Part shown: in pieces, positions 9,960 to 20,400 of the stretch | Position numbering within the stretch: position 1 is the stretch's first letter | Layout of the letters: the number at the start of each line of letters is the position of its first letter | Assembly (NCBI GenBank): GCA_032988165.1 | Contig: JANTQF010000404.1 | Span: 1 to 29,728, forward strand | Reading direction: 5' to 3' | DNA length: 29,728 bases | DNA from: Emmonsiellopsis sp. PD_33 | Lineage: Eukaryota; Ascomycota; Eurotiomycetes; Onygenales; Ajellomycetaceae | Program-made: the position numbers and the translations under genes | The notes under the pieces: model-generated | Database searches by the model: none | Told to the model about the DNA's origin: nothing | What the model saw: only the letters and a program-made list of their open reading frames with translations

Positions 9960-12581
9960 ATGGCGTCCGTCTCTCTCTCGTCCGCACAGGCTCAGCACCT
10001 GTCATTCGAATCCTCGCGCTCTTCGTACGACCGTCAGCATCACCTCCGTCTGTCGATGAATGCTCCCGTACCCAACCCGCCATTCGTCTTCCCACAACGC
10101 GATCCTCCGTCCCCTTCATCAAAACCAGCTCCTGCTCGTTCTGCTCCGCCACTTCCGGCATTTTCGTTCCCCCAAGCTGCAGATCCCACAGCATCTGAGG
10201 CTCCTTCTCCAACAACACCACATCTGCGTCCAAGTGGCCACCGTCGACGCCCCAGTGAGCTTATTGGTGGGGATTTTGTGGCGTTGGGTCCGCCAGCGTC
10301 CGAGAGTGTTCTTCCCACCCCACCAGCACTACCTGCACCAGGGCCCGGACTCAGTGGCCATGGGCCGGGTAGACGAGGGCATGCCCATCGTCGATCTGCC
10401 GCCATTTCGAGCATGGATCTGACTGCTGTTGCCAAGGCCTTTCCACCAATGCCGGTTGCTCCAAGTGCGCCAGTATCTCCCGCAGACACCAAACAGCAAC
10501 ACGCAATAAATGATGAACTTGCTAGGCCCAGCTCTCGTTCCTTCCCCAATCCTAGCCCAAACACGCCTCCTATCTCTCCTATCATCGGCCTACCAAGCCC
10601 AGATCTAAGCTCACAATCCAGGTCCAGTGTAGCGAAGCCCTCCCCGACTGCGCTTCGGCCGCTGTCCAATATTTCATCCGAGAGCTCGTCTACTGTTCGT
10701 CACTCTATCCATGGAAGCACGACTTCCTTATCTGCTAGCTCTGCCGCAGATAAAACACAAACTCGCCCTAAGACGGCAGGACCATCCCTTGATCAAAAAC
10801 GCACGAGCCAGTCAGGAGAAAATCCTCAAAAACGGCCACTTTCTGCCTCTGCTTCAGTTGCCGGATTGAATAAGTCCTCGGGCGACATCCCTGAGCTACC
10901 TCCGTTCACAAAGAGTGCAATGGAAAGTGCTAGCCGCACGCGTGAATACGTACCCGAGGAGGATCCTCCCTTACCCAAACTCGAACCGACTCCCTCGAAT
11001 CTGGCTCGACCACGGACATCCCCAGAGAGGAAATCGAGCAAGAAACCGAAAAAGGTACGTTCCTGGGCTGGTATTCTAACTCGCAAGGCCAAGAAGCGTT
11101 CGAAAAAGCCCTCTAGAAGAGCTCCTACTCCTCCTCCTATACTTAGTCGAACCAACTCCGAGATCGGATCCATGGCGGAGATCAACTTTGATGATGACAA
11201 TATTATCGTTTTACGGACGCCTACTCTGCCTGAAGCTCCCAGACCACCGGAACTGCCGAATAATAGGCTCTCTCTTGAAAATTCTTGGAAACCAAAGAGC
11301 TTTTACGAGCAAGGACGTGATTTAGATATGTTTAGCCCAGTAATAGATTTGGATGCTGCCCTCGGACCTTTTAATACGCCGGAAATGGGTTCGGATCGTT
11401 CTGCTGCAAGTGGCTTCTCTGCTGCCACAAAGCGAATGTATAGCGGCGGCCGGAGGGGAGAGTTTGTTGGACCGGAGATGCGATATCATCGCCGCGCGGA
11501 AAGCGCCCCAGAAATGCCTCCTTTTGACCGTAGTTCGCTGGGGCTCGCACGCCTTGGAGGAACTTCGAGTTTAGCGAATCCAGATGTCTTCTACGAAGAG
11601 GAGGAGGACGCATTCCTTGCCGGGAGTGAGGAACCGGAAAACGGGGCAACCTCCCAGCCAGCTACACCTGTAGTTTCCAACGATGATACGAAAGTCTCCG
11701 TTGGACAGGACTATTCGACGACAATAACTCGTGCCCCTTCAAATGATAGCAGCGCATCGGAAACACCCGGGCTAGGTATTCAGGTCGTTGATTCCATGGA
11801 CTCGTCTTCCATGGTTAGTGACATGCCTGGTCAGGCAATCACTACTAATGCGATGACCTCGCCTTCGATTGATTCTCCCGCCACTCCAAATTCGGTTGCG
11901 ATTGAGACATCTGGCCATTCACAGAAGCACAGCCGCTCTGATGATATCGAGATACTGGAGGTCGATGATTGGCCGATGCCAGCTGAAAAGCGTACAATGC
12001 AACCGGATAAGCGTCCAGCAACATCCCCCGAATGTGTGTACACCATGCCCAAGACCCCGATTCCTGATCTGCCTATGCCCAACGGTAACTTTCCTTCCCC
12101 AAACCCGTCAAATGTGTCATTCGACGCGCGTTTGATGACTGCTTCGTCGTCGATGACAGATCGGCAAACATTCCATTCCAGCTATAGCATGGAGCATCAT
12201 CACGCTGATGGTCGTCACGATTCCGTCGAAGATGTCCCATCTTTGACAAGCAGTGCGTCGACAACTACCGGTACCATGCCTCGCTTGTCGTCTTCCTTTT
12301 ATACTCGCGCTCCTGGAGACCGTGCCGGCTCGTTTTCTACCTCGACATCTCGCAGAACCAGCCGATCTAACGGACCTAAACGGGCTAGCTTGGTCAGTTT
12401 ATCAAAGCTGGTTGGAGGCAGCACGGGCGAAAAAAGCAAGCTCAGTTACGAGGAAAAGGCCCCTCGCGACGACATTGAGAAGACGAAGAAGAAGGGAGGA
12501 CACCGGATAAGCCGACTGATGCATTTCTGGAAGACCAAAGAGAAGCAAAAGGAACACGGAGTGCCTCACCACACGACATAA
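9960..12581 (+). CDS. Large Ser/Pro-rich protein (873 aa), single exon, function unknown
   Basis: An uninterrupted 873-codon frame. The protein is dominated by Ser, Pro and Thr and looks largely disordered: no signal peptide, no membrane segment and no enzyme domain that I recognise. Notable segments are an N-terminal stretch containing NAPVPNPPFVFPQRD (residues 34-48), two basophilic kinase-type sites (GHRRRPSELIGGDF, about 93-106; HAHRRSAAISSMDL, about 141-154), a strongly basic patch at about 357-387 (contains KKPKKVRSWAGILTRKAKK) that could act as a nuclear localisation signal or lipid-binding region, and a basic C-terminus containing HRISRLMHFWKTKEKQ. From memory, similar Aspergillus proteins carry the label 'cell wall proline rich protein', but the absence of a secretion signal argues for an intracellular, phosphorylation-regulated role. 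The start is the first ATG after two short upstream ORFs. Coding status is certain; function is not. Confidence 0.9.
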   Translation: MASVSLSSAQAQHLSFESSRSSYDRQHHLRLSMNAPVPNPPFVFPQRDPPSPSSKPAPARSAPPLPAFSFPQAADPTASEAPSPTTPHLRPSGHRRRPSELIGGDFVALGPPASESVLPTPPALPAPGPGLSGHGPGRRGHAHRRSAAISSMDLTAVAKAFPPMPVAPSAPVSPADTKQQHAINDELARPSSRSFPNPSPNTPPISPIIGLPSPDLSSQSRSSVAKPSPTALRPLSNISSESSSTVRHSIHGSTTSLSASSAADKTQTRPKTAGPSLDQKRTSQSGENPQKRPLSASASVAGLNKSSGDIPELPPFTKSAMESASRTREYVPEEDPPLPKLEPTPSNLARPRTSPERKSSKKPKKVRSWAGILTRKAKKRSKKPSRRAPTPPPILSRTNSEIGSMAEINFDDDNIIVLRTPTLPEAPRPPELPNNRLSLENSWKPKSFYEQGRDLDMFSPVIDLDAALGPFNTPEMGSDRSAASGFSAATKRMYSGGRRGEFVGPEMRYHRRAESAPEMPPFDRSSLGLARLGGTSSLANPDVFYEEEEDAFLAGSEEPENGATSQPATPVVSNDDTKVSVGQDYSTTITRAPSNDSSASETPGLGIQVVDSMDSSSMVSDMPGQAITTNAMTSPSIDSPATPNSVAIETSGHSQKHSRSDDIEILEVDDWPMPAEKRTMQPDKRPATSPECVYTMPKTPIPDLPMPNGNFPSPNPSNVSFDARLMTASSSMTDRQTFHSSYSMEHHHADGRHDSVEDVPSLTSSASTTTGTMPRLSSSFYTRAPGDRAGSFSTSTSRRTSRSNGPKRASLVSLSKLVGGSTGEKSKLSYEEKAPRDDIEKTKKKGGHRISRLMHFWKTKEKQKEHGVPHHTT

Positions 12582-13367
12582 TATAATTCGCCCGCTTTAC
12601 ATATTCTTCACCTTCATTATACGTTCTCTCTCGCTTCAACCTCCCTCCCCATAAAACCCCAGCAGTTAAAGAGCGATCTGTCCGTTTATTTCCGAACCGT
12701 TTTCTTCATTTTCTTTGCCATTTAACCATGGCCTGCCTGACCTTTGTCAGAATATATCTTTTTTGTTGTTTTTCCCCCTCGTTTGGACGGCGTAAGATCG
12801 GGCGACCACGATATCATGGATGGGACTATTGACTTTATGGAGGCTTCATTATTTTTTTCCACCAACCTATTCTCCGAAATCTCTGCTTTTTTAACTTCTA
12901 TTTTCCCGACTGATCGTCTTTATCTCCTATTTCCGAGAAATTTTTACTTTTTCCTTCGACACGTTCGCTATTCCCACTTGAATGTCTTTTTTTTTAAAAA
13001 CCAAACAGCGCTGTTTTACTTTTTTTTAAAGCAGATGATCGATAACTACCAAACAAACAAACATACCAAACTAGGTAAAACCTACATTTATCAGAGTTAT
13101 TTACTTCTCCCTCCATCTTCCTTTGTTTTCTCCATCTTAACTCATCCCATCCCTTGAAATCTTATAAGAAAAACAAGAAATCCGGTGCCCTTTTTCTTTT
13201 GGGTTCTCGGATTAAATACGCTGTGGGGTGGATGTGTGGGAGCCGGATATCTAGATGATTGGTAATTACTCGCCCTCCTTTTGCTTTGGTTTGATTCTTA
13301 TGTTGTTGGGTGGGTGGGATTGGTGGGTGTGCTTGTGCGTGTGGGTTGGAGAGGGGATAGGCAGGCA

Positions 13368-13381
13368 GACAGACAGACAGA
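13368..13381. repeat. GACA tetranucleotide microsatellite
   Basis: AGACAGACAGACAGA-type tract in the intergenic region between the convergent genes. Confidence 0.6.
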
Positions 13382-13609
13382 TATATTTTAAATATAGAAA
13401 GGCTTTGGAACTTTTTATTGTTTATTTGTTTGTTTGCCTTTGCTGGGAATTTTGGCTTCTTGTTTTGTTAATCGCTCCTTTGTAGTAAAGTATATAGATA
13501 GGTATTTTCAAGTGGTAGGGAATGAAACAAAAAAAGAGAAGGGAGGTAGTTCTATGGTTAATGAAGGAGAGGATAGTTTGCTAGTTAATCAATAAATATC
13601 TTAATTCAT

Positions 13610-13633
13610 CTATCTACCTATCTACCTATCTAA
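13610..13633. repeat. CTAT/CTAC tetranucleotide microsatellite
   Basis: Alternating CTAT and CTAC units over 24 bases in the same intergenic region. Confidence 0.6.
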
Positions 13634-14053
13634 GTATTTAACTTATCTAACCATCTGATCTTAAATCTTACGTTTATTGATATGCGTCTTTTTACTCCTT
13701 TCTTTCCTTCCTCTATTTGGTGGACGGGGGGAGAGGTAGGTGGGTAGAGCCATTGCTCGCGCTTGCCTGGGTAGTATATGTGGTTTAATGGGATGTTTTA
13801 TTTCGCCAGACGGGTGGGGAGGTGTGGTTATTTATGGTTTTATTCATGGTTTTATGGTGATGATTGTGGTAATGGGTAATTCGAAAGTCCTCATATTTCT
13901 TTCTCCTCGCTAACCCCCCCAGGGTATCTTTACTCTCTAATTCCTATATATTGAAACAAACTGATCGTAGCATACCCCTCCCTGTCCAGTCACCGTTCTT
14001 CTACACCCTTTCTTGTTATGGCGGCCTACCACGTATACATAATCTCCACCTAC

Positions 14054-17000
14054 TTACTCCCTATTTCTTCCCACCAGCTTGTCCTCGACCTCCCCGCTCT
14101 CGATCTCAGCTGCAGCTTGCCTCTCCAAGGCCGCAACGTGCTCTTCCATTTTCTTATTTTGGAAAGCGAATGCAGCTGGGTAGAGGATTGGTCGTTGGTC
14201 GTGTCTGGTTAGGGAGGGAGGGGGTTAGCTGTGAGTTTGATCACCAGCGTTGTTCAGGGGTTAAGGATGGATGAATGAATGGGTGGATTTGGTCGAAGGT
14301 TGGGGGAAGGGGGAACGCACCGGTTGTCGTCGCAACTATAGTTCTCAGCATGGTAGCTTGGTGTCAAGATTACCTGCGATACGTCAGCGGGTTAAGATTT
14401 GGCTAGGTCAAAGGTCGCAAGGAAGGGGGTGGGGTGGTGCAGCTACGAACCTGCTTATGGCGATTCACGGCCTATCCGAACAAGATACTAATTAGCAAGA
14501 AAATCATTTTTGTATACCAAACGGGTCACCCTAAAAAGAAGGCGCTGGGGCTTACATAGTAATAGAAGAACCTCCGCACTTTCTCGTATATTTCGCGTGG
14601 GGTATGCTGCTCAGGCCACATATGCAGTAGCTTTTCGTACATGCCGAATGGCCCACATTTGCTGATCTTCCGCAGCCGGCCAAATACAGAGAGCTCCGCG
14701 TAGGTCATGCCCATCTGATCTTCGTCGGTTCTAGTGGTCAGGGGTTTAGTAGGTGTTTATGGATGTGGCGTGATACAGTTATATGGGCGACGAAAAGGGG
14801 AAGTTGTGTACTTACTGAGTGTACGTCTCCGTGATTGGTTCGAGCTGTGTATTGTTATTATTTATTTTGTGACGGATTAAGGCATCGTGGGAGGGGTAAG
14901 GAGAGAGACATACTTCTGCGGTTGGGACGGCAGTGACGAAATCCTTGATGACGGGTAGGTCGAAGTTTACTTTCGCCCATTGGAGGAATGAAATCAAGTC
15001 ACGCTTGTCGATAGATCCGATGGGATTGAGGTCGGCGCTTGAACAATCATATTCTGTTCGACTAGTTAGTGATAGTTTTTATCTCGTCTGGCTGAGGACC
15101 TGAGCTTACTGGTAAGGTATCCTCTCAATCTACGAAAAAGGTTAGTATGTCGACAAAAAAGGGTGGGTAAATATCAAGAATACGAACTGTTCAGAAAGAT
15201 TGCCTTGAGAGATTATTAGTAACTCCGTTCATAGTCGATATGGAGGAGAACGTACCTGAGGCGAGAACAAGAAGTGAGCCTCCGCCTGGTCTTTGCCGCA
15301 CCAGGGGAAGAAGCTGCGCAAACATATACCCAACAACAAGGCGCGAACGTGCTTGGATATCTAGGCAATTCGTCAGGAAATGTCAGAATGTTGCATCAGT
15401 AAACTTACTTTGAAGTGCAAGGTTCTCAGATGGAGAGCCTCCGTGGACAGTGAAACGTGGAGTAAAGTTAGTGACGAAGCTAAACAAGGTGGATATAGCA
15501 GATACGACCGTGTCCATGTTGAGGTCGATGTGATAGCTCCCAATGGATTTGGCAAGAAGCTTCGCCCTATCCCTAGTTTCCTTGCTAGAGTTAACTGTTC
15601 CCATGTAACACGTGTGGAGGATGCGGCCACAGAGGTCTTGAGGCGTCTCTGGTAACCACTTTGAGTCAGATGGTTCCCCCACGATCCTGCGCATATCTGC
15701 GATGACAGCCTCGTTTCCTTCACGGCAAGCAGCCACCACGAGACGACACATCGAGAAGGTGATTACAGCGACAGACGCGCTGTCAAGCCCTCCGGAGAGA
15801 GGGAGGCTGTATTTGGTTAGCCAACCCATAGAAAACGGAAAGGAAAAGGATCTTACAAGAATCCAGACTGTCTACTACGTCGTAGATAATCCCAGAGCCA
15901 ACAAGCGGGCCCAAAAGCAATTTCTTCCTCAGGGGAATGATACTGCAACTCAATGTCGGGAGAAGGTTTGACCTTGGGGTTGAAAGAATCCGACTTTCGA
16001 GACAAGGCGATCGGGGCATTAATCCGCTGGTAAGCAGGCGCTTGGCTTCCCTGGGAGCTTCGGCTCACAGAAGTTCGGAAACTGCGAACTTCCTCGCTAT
16101 AAAAATGTTAGATATCATCTATAGTATACTGAACCGATCGTTGTCCTCACAGATCAATAACAGCGGTCACGACGTCCACGTCCTTCAAGGAGAATTGAGA
16201 ACTCATCCCAACCACTCGTCCGTTGACGAATATTCCTGCTGACCCATCGAAATAAAGGCGCCCGTTCCCGTCTTCTCCTCTTTGATTGGCATACAGATAG
16301 ATACCACCGCCTCTCGTGCAGTGACGGATAAGCTCAATCCGTTGCTTCAATTTTCGGAGTTCATGATGCTAGAATCTATGTTAGTAAAATTCGTAGCGAC
16401 AAGTGTTTTTGACTTTATACTAACACTTCCACTCGAATTTGTGAAAATTTCTACTCCATCAAGGCCCATATGAATGCCGGGGTTACTAGGGGTAAAGAGT
16501 TCTTCACAGGTTTCGATTCCAATGGCAGAGTCATAGGTGCTAATAACGGCGTCTCCGATGGGCACGGTAGCTTGACCAGTGATGTCACCTACTATTCTCT
16601 CAAGGTAATAGTCCTCGACATATCTTGGCTTAGCCCATGGAGTAAACCATCGATATTCGTAATAATTGGCGTCTGGTGAATATTAGCCAAGTAGGTTAAT
16701 ATAGGAGATTGTACATGCAAAGCTCCATACCTCCCGCAAGCCACATCTTAGGCTTGATAAGTAAGATCTTCTTGTTCAAAATATGGATTCTTGCATTGTA
16801 GCGAATCTAGAGGATATGAGTATGTGCAACACGCTGGATTTATATCCTAGGGGGAAGGCTCACATTACGATGGCGGACCTGCAACGAGTTAAATAATTAG
16901 AAACCTCGTAACTATAGCAGGCATAACGTCGCTGAACCTACGGGAGCACCAATATCGATGAGGATATCCTGACAATCAGGGTGATCCACGATAGTTGCAA

Positions 17001-17316
17001 TGCATTGCCACACGTGCAAATAGAGGTCCCCCTCCAGGAAATGATCTTGGCATGAGTAGCCTGTTACTTCGAGTTCTGGTCCAACGCGAAGCCTATGATA
17101 CGGTCAACAGGTAGGTAGAAAAACCAAGACATGGTATAGTAACATACTTGGCTCCAGCGGCTTTGGCGATGCGAATACTCTCTATGATTCGGTTTGTGTT
17201 TCCTTCAAAATCCAACACCCACTGGTTTAGGGAACTAGGCGGTTTATTAGCATTTCTAGTTCACTTAAAGGGTAATAGATAGCCTACCAGGTAGCTACAG
17301 TTACAAGGGGAGCCAT
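14054..17316 (-). CDS. QNS1: Glutamine-dependent NAD+ synthetase, 18 exons
   Basis: Catalyses the last step of NAD+ synthesis: nicotinic acid adenine dinucleotide + ATP + glutamine to NAD+. Model: complement(join(14054..14204,14321..14373,14451..14471,14556..14730,14816..14844,14914..15053,15110..15129,15188..15203,15256..15360,15409..15806,15857..16096,16151..16368,16425..16672,16731..16806,16864..16878,16942..17092,17148..17234,17288..17316)); 2172 nt, 723 aa, close to the 714 aa of yeast Qns1. Every intron is GT..AG (48-116 nt) and all phases agree. The N-terminal nitrilase-type glutaminase domain has its full triad: Glu45 (GPELEVTGY), Lys114 (KPKMWLAGD) and Cys175 (IETCEELF). The synthetase domain has the ATP-binding P-loop PLSGGLDS at 357-364, then NSSKETR and LRGYLTKYDCSSAD; the C-terminal part has NRHKQ and LTPSYHAENYS. 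Odd points: exons of 15, 16, 20 and 21 nt, and SGNLSEQ at 522-528 where yeast and human enzymes have SANVDE. A divergent paralogue is possible, but nothing essential is missing. Confidence 0.93.
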
Positions 17317-17415
17317 GTTTGAGTCTCTTGCGCAGAAGGCAGCTTTAGACAATGCGGGGTGGTTTACATTAAGGGTGATAGTGCATCTTATCCAAGTGCC
17401 GAGAAGTGGGAGGTA

Positions 17416-17420
17416 ATTGG
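17416..17420 (-). promoter_or_regulatory. CCAAT box upstream of NAD synthetase
   Basis: CCAAT on the minus strand (within AGCCAATTAC), 100 bases before the start codon at 17316, a typical position for fungal CCAAT-binding-complex sites. Confidence 0.5.
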
Positions 17421-17435
17421 CTTACTAATCAGAAA

Positions 17436-17443
17436 TGACGTCA
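17436..17443 (-). promoter_or_regulatory. Perfect CRE/ATF site TGACGTCA upstream of NAD synthetase
   Basis: The full 8-bp palindrome TGACGTCA lies 120 bases before the start codon and 16 bases upstream of the CCAAT box. It is the consensus for CREB/ATF-type bZIP factors (for example AtfA in aspergilli). The motif is certain; use by a stress-type bZIP factor is inference. Confidence 0.5.
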
Positions 17444-20400
17444 GGTGACTTAACGGGGACTGGTGGGGGTTTTAAACGTCAGACCGTCAAATTGGAAGTT
17501 GAATTTCAATAGAACGTATATTCTAACATGCTGCTTTTTATATATCTTAACACAGTAGAAAATTATCTACACTGCAGTAAATACCTCCTCCTACTTAGGT
17601 AGGTAGTTTAGGTAGTAGGCAGGCAATTTTCTCGTCAAGTTCTTGTGCCTGTAAGCTACTACTACATCTTCGGAGCTTTAAATCTGCCTACTAATTACCT
17701 ATTAATCTGTCCAGCGATGGGAAGTCTGCATGCTGACATGCCTATGTAAGTTTTCAAATAGATCTCAGTGTGTTGTTGCCTGACAATTTGCCTAGATTAG
17801 CATAGGCATGTTGGAAACAATTGATGTTATGCCGTACGCAAGCTGTGGGCCGTAAATCTCACTTTAAATGTTTTGGCCTTTTTAACTGAATGGCAATACA
17901 TCTTTGCTCACAGCCTATCTAACTACTGCTTTACAATTAAGAATGCAATTTTCTGGTACAAAATAGATTAACTAACAGCAAAAGGGTAAACAAGACCATG
18001 AGAGTTATGGTCCTTCTGGGTTTATCTTACACATAATTATAATAATCTACTAATTTAGATAGCTTATTTCCTAGAAGAATTAATAAATTATATGGAAGAA
18101 ATATTATTTACAGAATGCATCAAACTAATTAAATAGAGCATTCCAATTCCAATTAGAATAGAAGGCATGAGCATGGGCCGAAAATATCGCAATTTAATTA
18201 GTTCTTTAAGTAGTAAAACTCAATGTTCAAGGAATAATGAAAGACAATAAACTTCTAGTCAAGAGAATTAGAAGTGCAGCAACAAAGCATCCTCAAGAGT
18301 CAAGAAATATGAATAGAATTTCCATCAAACTTTTCAAACCATTGGACATATTAGGTTTCATCACCAATAACAGTATAAATATGGAGCTATATGAAGTAGA
18401 GAAGGGCGGGATATTTTGACACCCAGAAAAATCGGCCCATTATCAAGTCTTCAATGTCTCGAGTTGAATTCAGCCAATATAAATTCGGTCGGATTCTTGA
18501 AACAGTTACTTGAACTCCCCAATGCCCTTTAGAACCCTGGGCATTATCAAGGTAGATTGAATCATTTGATGTAGCACATCTTTGTAATATATTCAAGTTC
18601 GTAAAAGTGGAATCTCGGATGATGAGTTAGTCTCCCAGTTTTGGCACTATCAATTTGTCATTGCTGTGGCAGTGTTTGTGGCTGTGACTGTGGTTCTGTA
18701 TTTTGCACCTGGTCAATCTCCTGATGCTGCTCTTCAACCTCTTCATTACAGGCAAGAATGTCAGGCACTACAGCACAGTCAGGAGAATTTCCAATATCAT
18801 CAGAGTTAATATCATCCTTAATAGATTCAGTATTAATCTCCTTAACGATTAACTGGTCCATTATATCCTCCTCCTGTGGTAAGGTGTTGAAGACCTGTTA
18901 ACTGACATTAATGTCCTTATAGGCAGGGCGACTATGGTTGTTTTCATTTTTCAAAAGCCTAGCACGCGCTTTGTCTTCGAGTCCCAGAGTGATAGCATAG
19001 AAAGAATCTCCATCGTCGTTAGGATGATAGCAGAGAAATGTAAGCCGGGTTACAACAACATGCTTCTGAATGATAAAATCTCTTCAGAATTGGAAGCGCC
19101 GACATGGATCAGTAGATGTATTTGCCGGTCACAGTATGACAATATTCAGGTCTTTAGAAGGAGTGGCAGGGTGTTGTGGACTTTGCCAGTGTCCCGCAAA
19201 AAGCTGATGCCATGTTCCTTATACCAAGGCCCTATAGGCCTTCAGACCATCAGGCGCATGTCATAGACCTGTCTGTCGAGTAGGGGCATAAAATCGATTT
19301 TTTTAGAAACATCACACTGACGTTTAACAGACAAAGCAATATGTAAACAATATAGGACAATATAAAATCCTCTTCTTAGAACCAAGAAGTCTCTCGAATG
19401 TTTCCTCCTTGAATACCCCCTGCTCCCAGCCAAAAGAAGCAACAAATGAGGCAGATTGGCAATGATATTGTTAGGCTTTTGTACCTCAAGGGAGAATCAT
19501 CGTGCTGTCTAGGGGTTGTTGATTGCAACACTCCTGATCGGATCACGACGGCCTTTGGTATTTTGTACAAGGATTTCAACAGCAAGCCCCTTTCTCTTTT
19601 TCCAGAGGTACCGCAATTGTCGAGAAATAGTAAGGTCCCACCTTGCCCAAAAACTGTTTGGTAAATAGGGGTGTCTGCTTAGCATCGCTGTCTTAATCTG
19701 GGCGACTTGATCTCTTACAAGCCTTTGGTGGTGTGGGGGATGCTTATATGGGGACAGATGCTGCTAAGATCAAACCATTCCAGTAGAGCATCTTTTCTGA
19801 ACCTACGTGCAGCTCTCCATCCTAGGCTTGCTGGGAGTAAGGCTGTTTTGCGGGTTTGTCGTCATATGGTAGCTTGCCGTGTAGGTCAATTTATCGTTGG
19901 CCCGATACGAAAGTATGTAGGCCACATGATTCGGATCTTATGGTAGTAAGTAGCACTTAGAGAAGCCGATGCAAATAGACAGGAGTCCCAGAAAATAGAG
20001 TACATATTAAATGACAGGTAATATGGCTCCTCTGGAATGGTACCAAAATAGCAGGGCCATTCAGCCAAACTTAAGGAGAGGGAAAAGAAAAATGTTTAGG
20101 GGGCCAGGTAGCTGCCAGTGGTTAAGAGGCATGGGAAGGGAATATCAAACCAGATCACCCCTAAGTGACTTTCAATCCCACAATCACTGAATCATGCATG
20201 ACTGAAGACAACTTGAACCAGAGCGACGAGTAGAATTTCACTGCAGAGATTTTAAATGAATGGTGGCATAGCTCCTGTGAAATTAGACAGCAGGGGGTTT
20301 CAGCCTATACTAGCCAGAAATGTGAATGGTAGGTAGTAAGAAAAAGTTATTCTGATGAAAGAGACCTTGCTGTGGAAAGATGAATTGGAGATGTCAGATA

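Larger units (their letters stand above)
12582..14053. other. Convergent intergenic region (3' flanks of the 873-aa gene and NAD synthetase)
   Basis: T-rich, low-complexity sequence with no gene I can support. A 137-codon frame at 12744-13157 is T-rich, begins at a non-ATG codon and reads as low-complexity Phe/Leu. The region includes a GACA tract (13368-13381), a CTAT/CTAC tract (13610-13633) and long T runs near 12985 and 13020. Because the two flanking genes converge, it should contain both poly(A) sites. Confidence 0.55.

Noticed and set aside
10040..10669. 209-codon minus-strand frame opposite the 873-aa gene
   Set aside because: Antisense shadow of a Ser/Pro-rich coding region; Gly/Ala/Arg-rich with no motif.
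12744..13157. 137-codon Phe-rich frame downstream of the 873-aa gene
   Set aside because: T-rich 3' flank, starts at a non-ATG codon, low complexity.
14526..14714. NAD synthetase ending at an in-frame stop (RFFYYYV...FFLG) instead of continuing
   Set aside because: That reading runs into an intron. A GTAAGC donor at 14555 and an acceptor at 14472 restore AVNRHKQ and the rest of the normal C-terminus, so the gene is not truncated.
18658..18861. 67-codon acidic, Gln-rich minus-strand frame near the integrase relic
   Set aside because: No similarity to any retrotransposon domain that I can recognise; too short to call.
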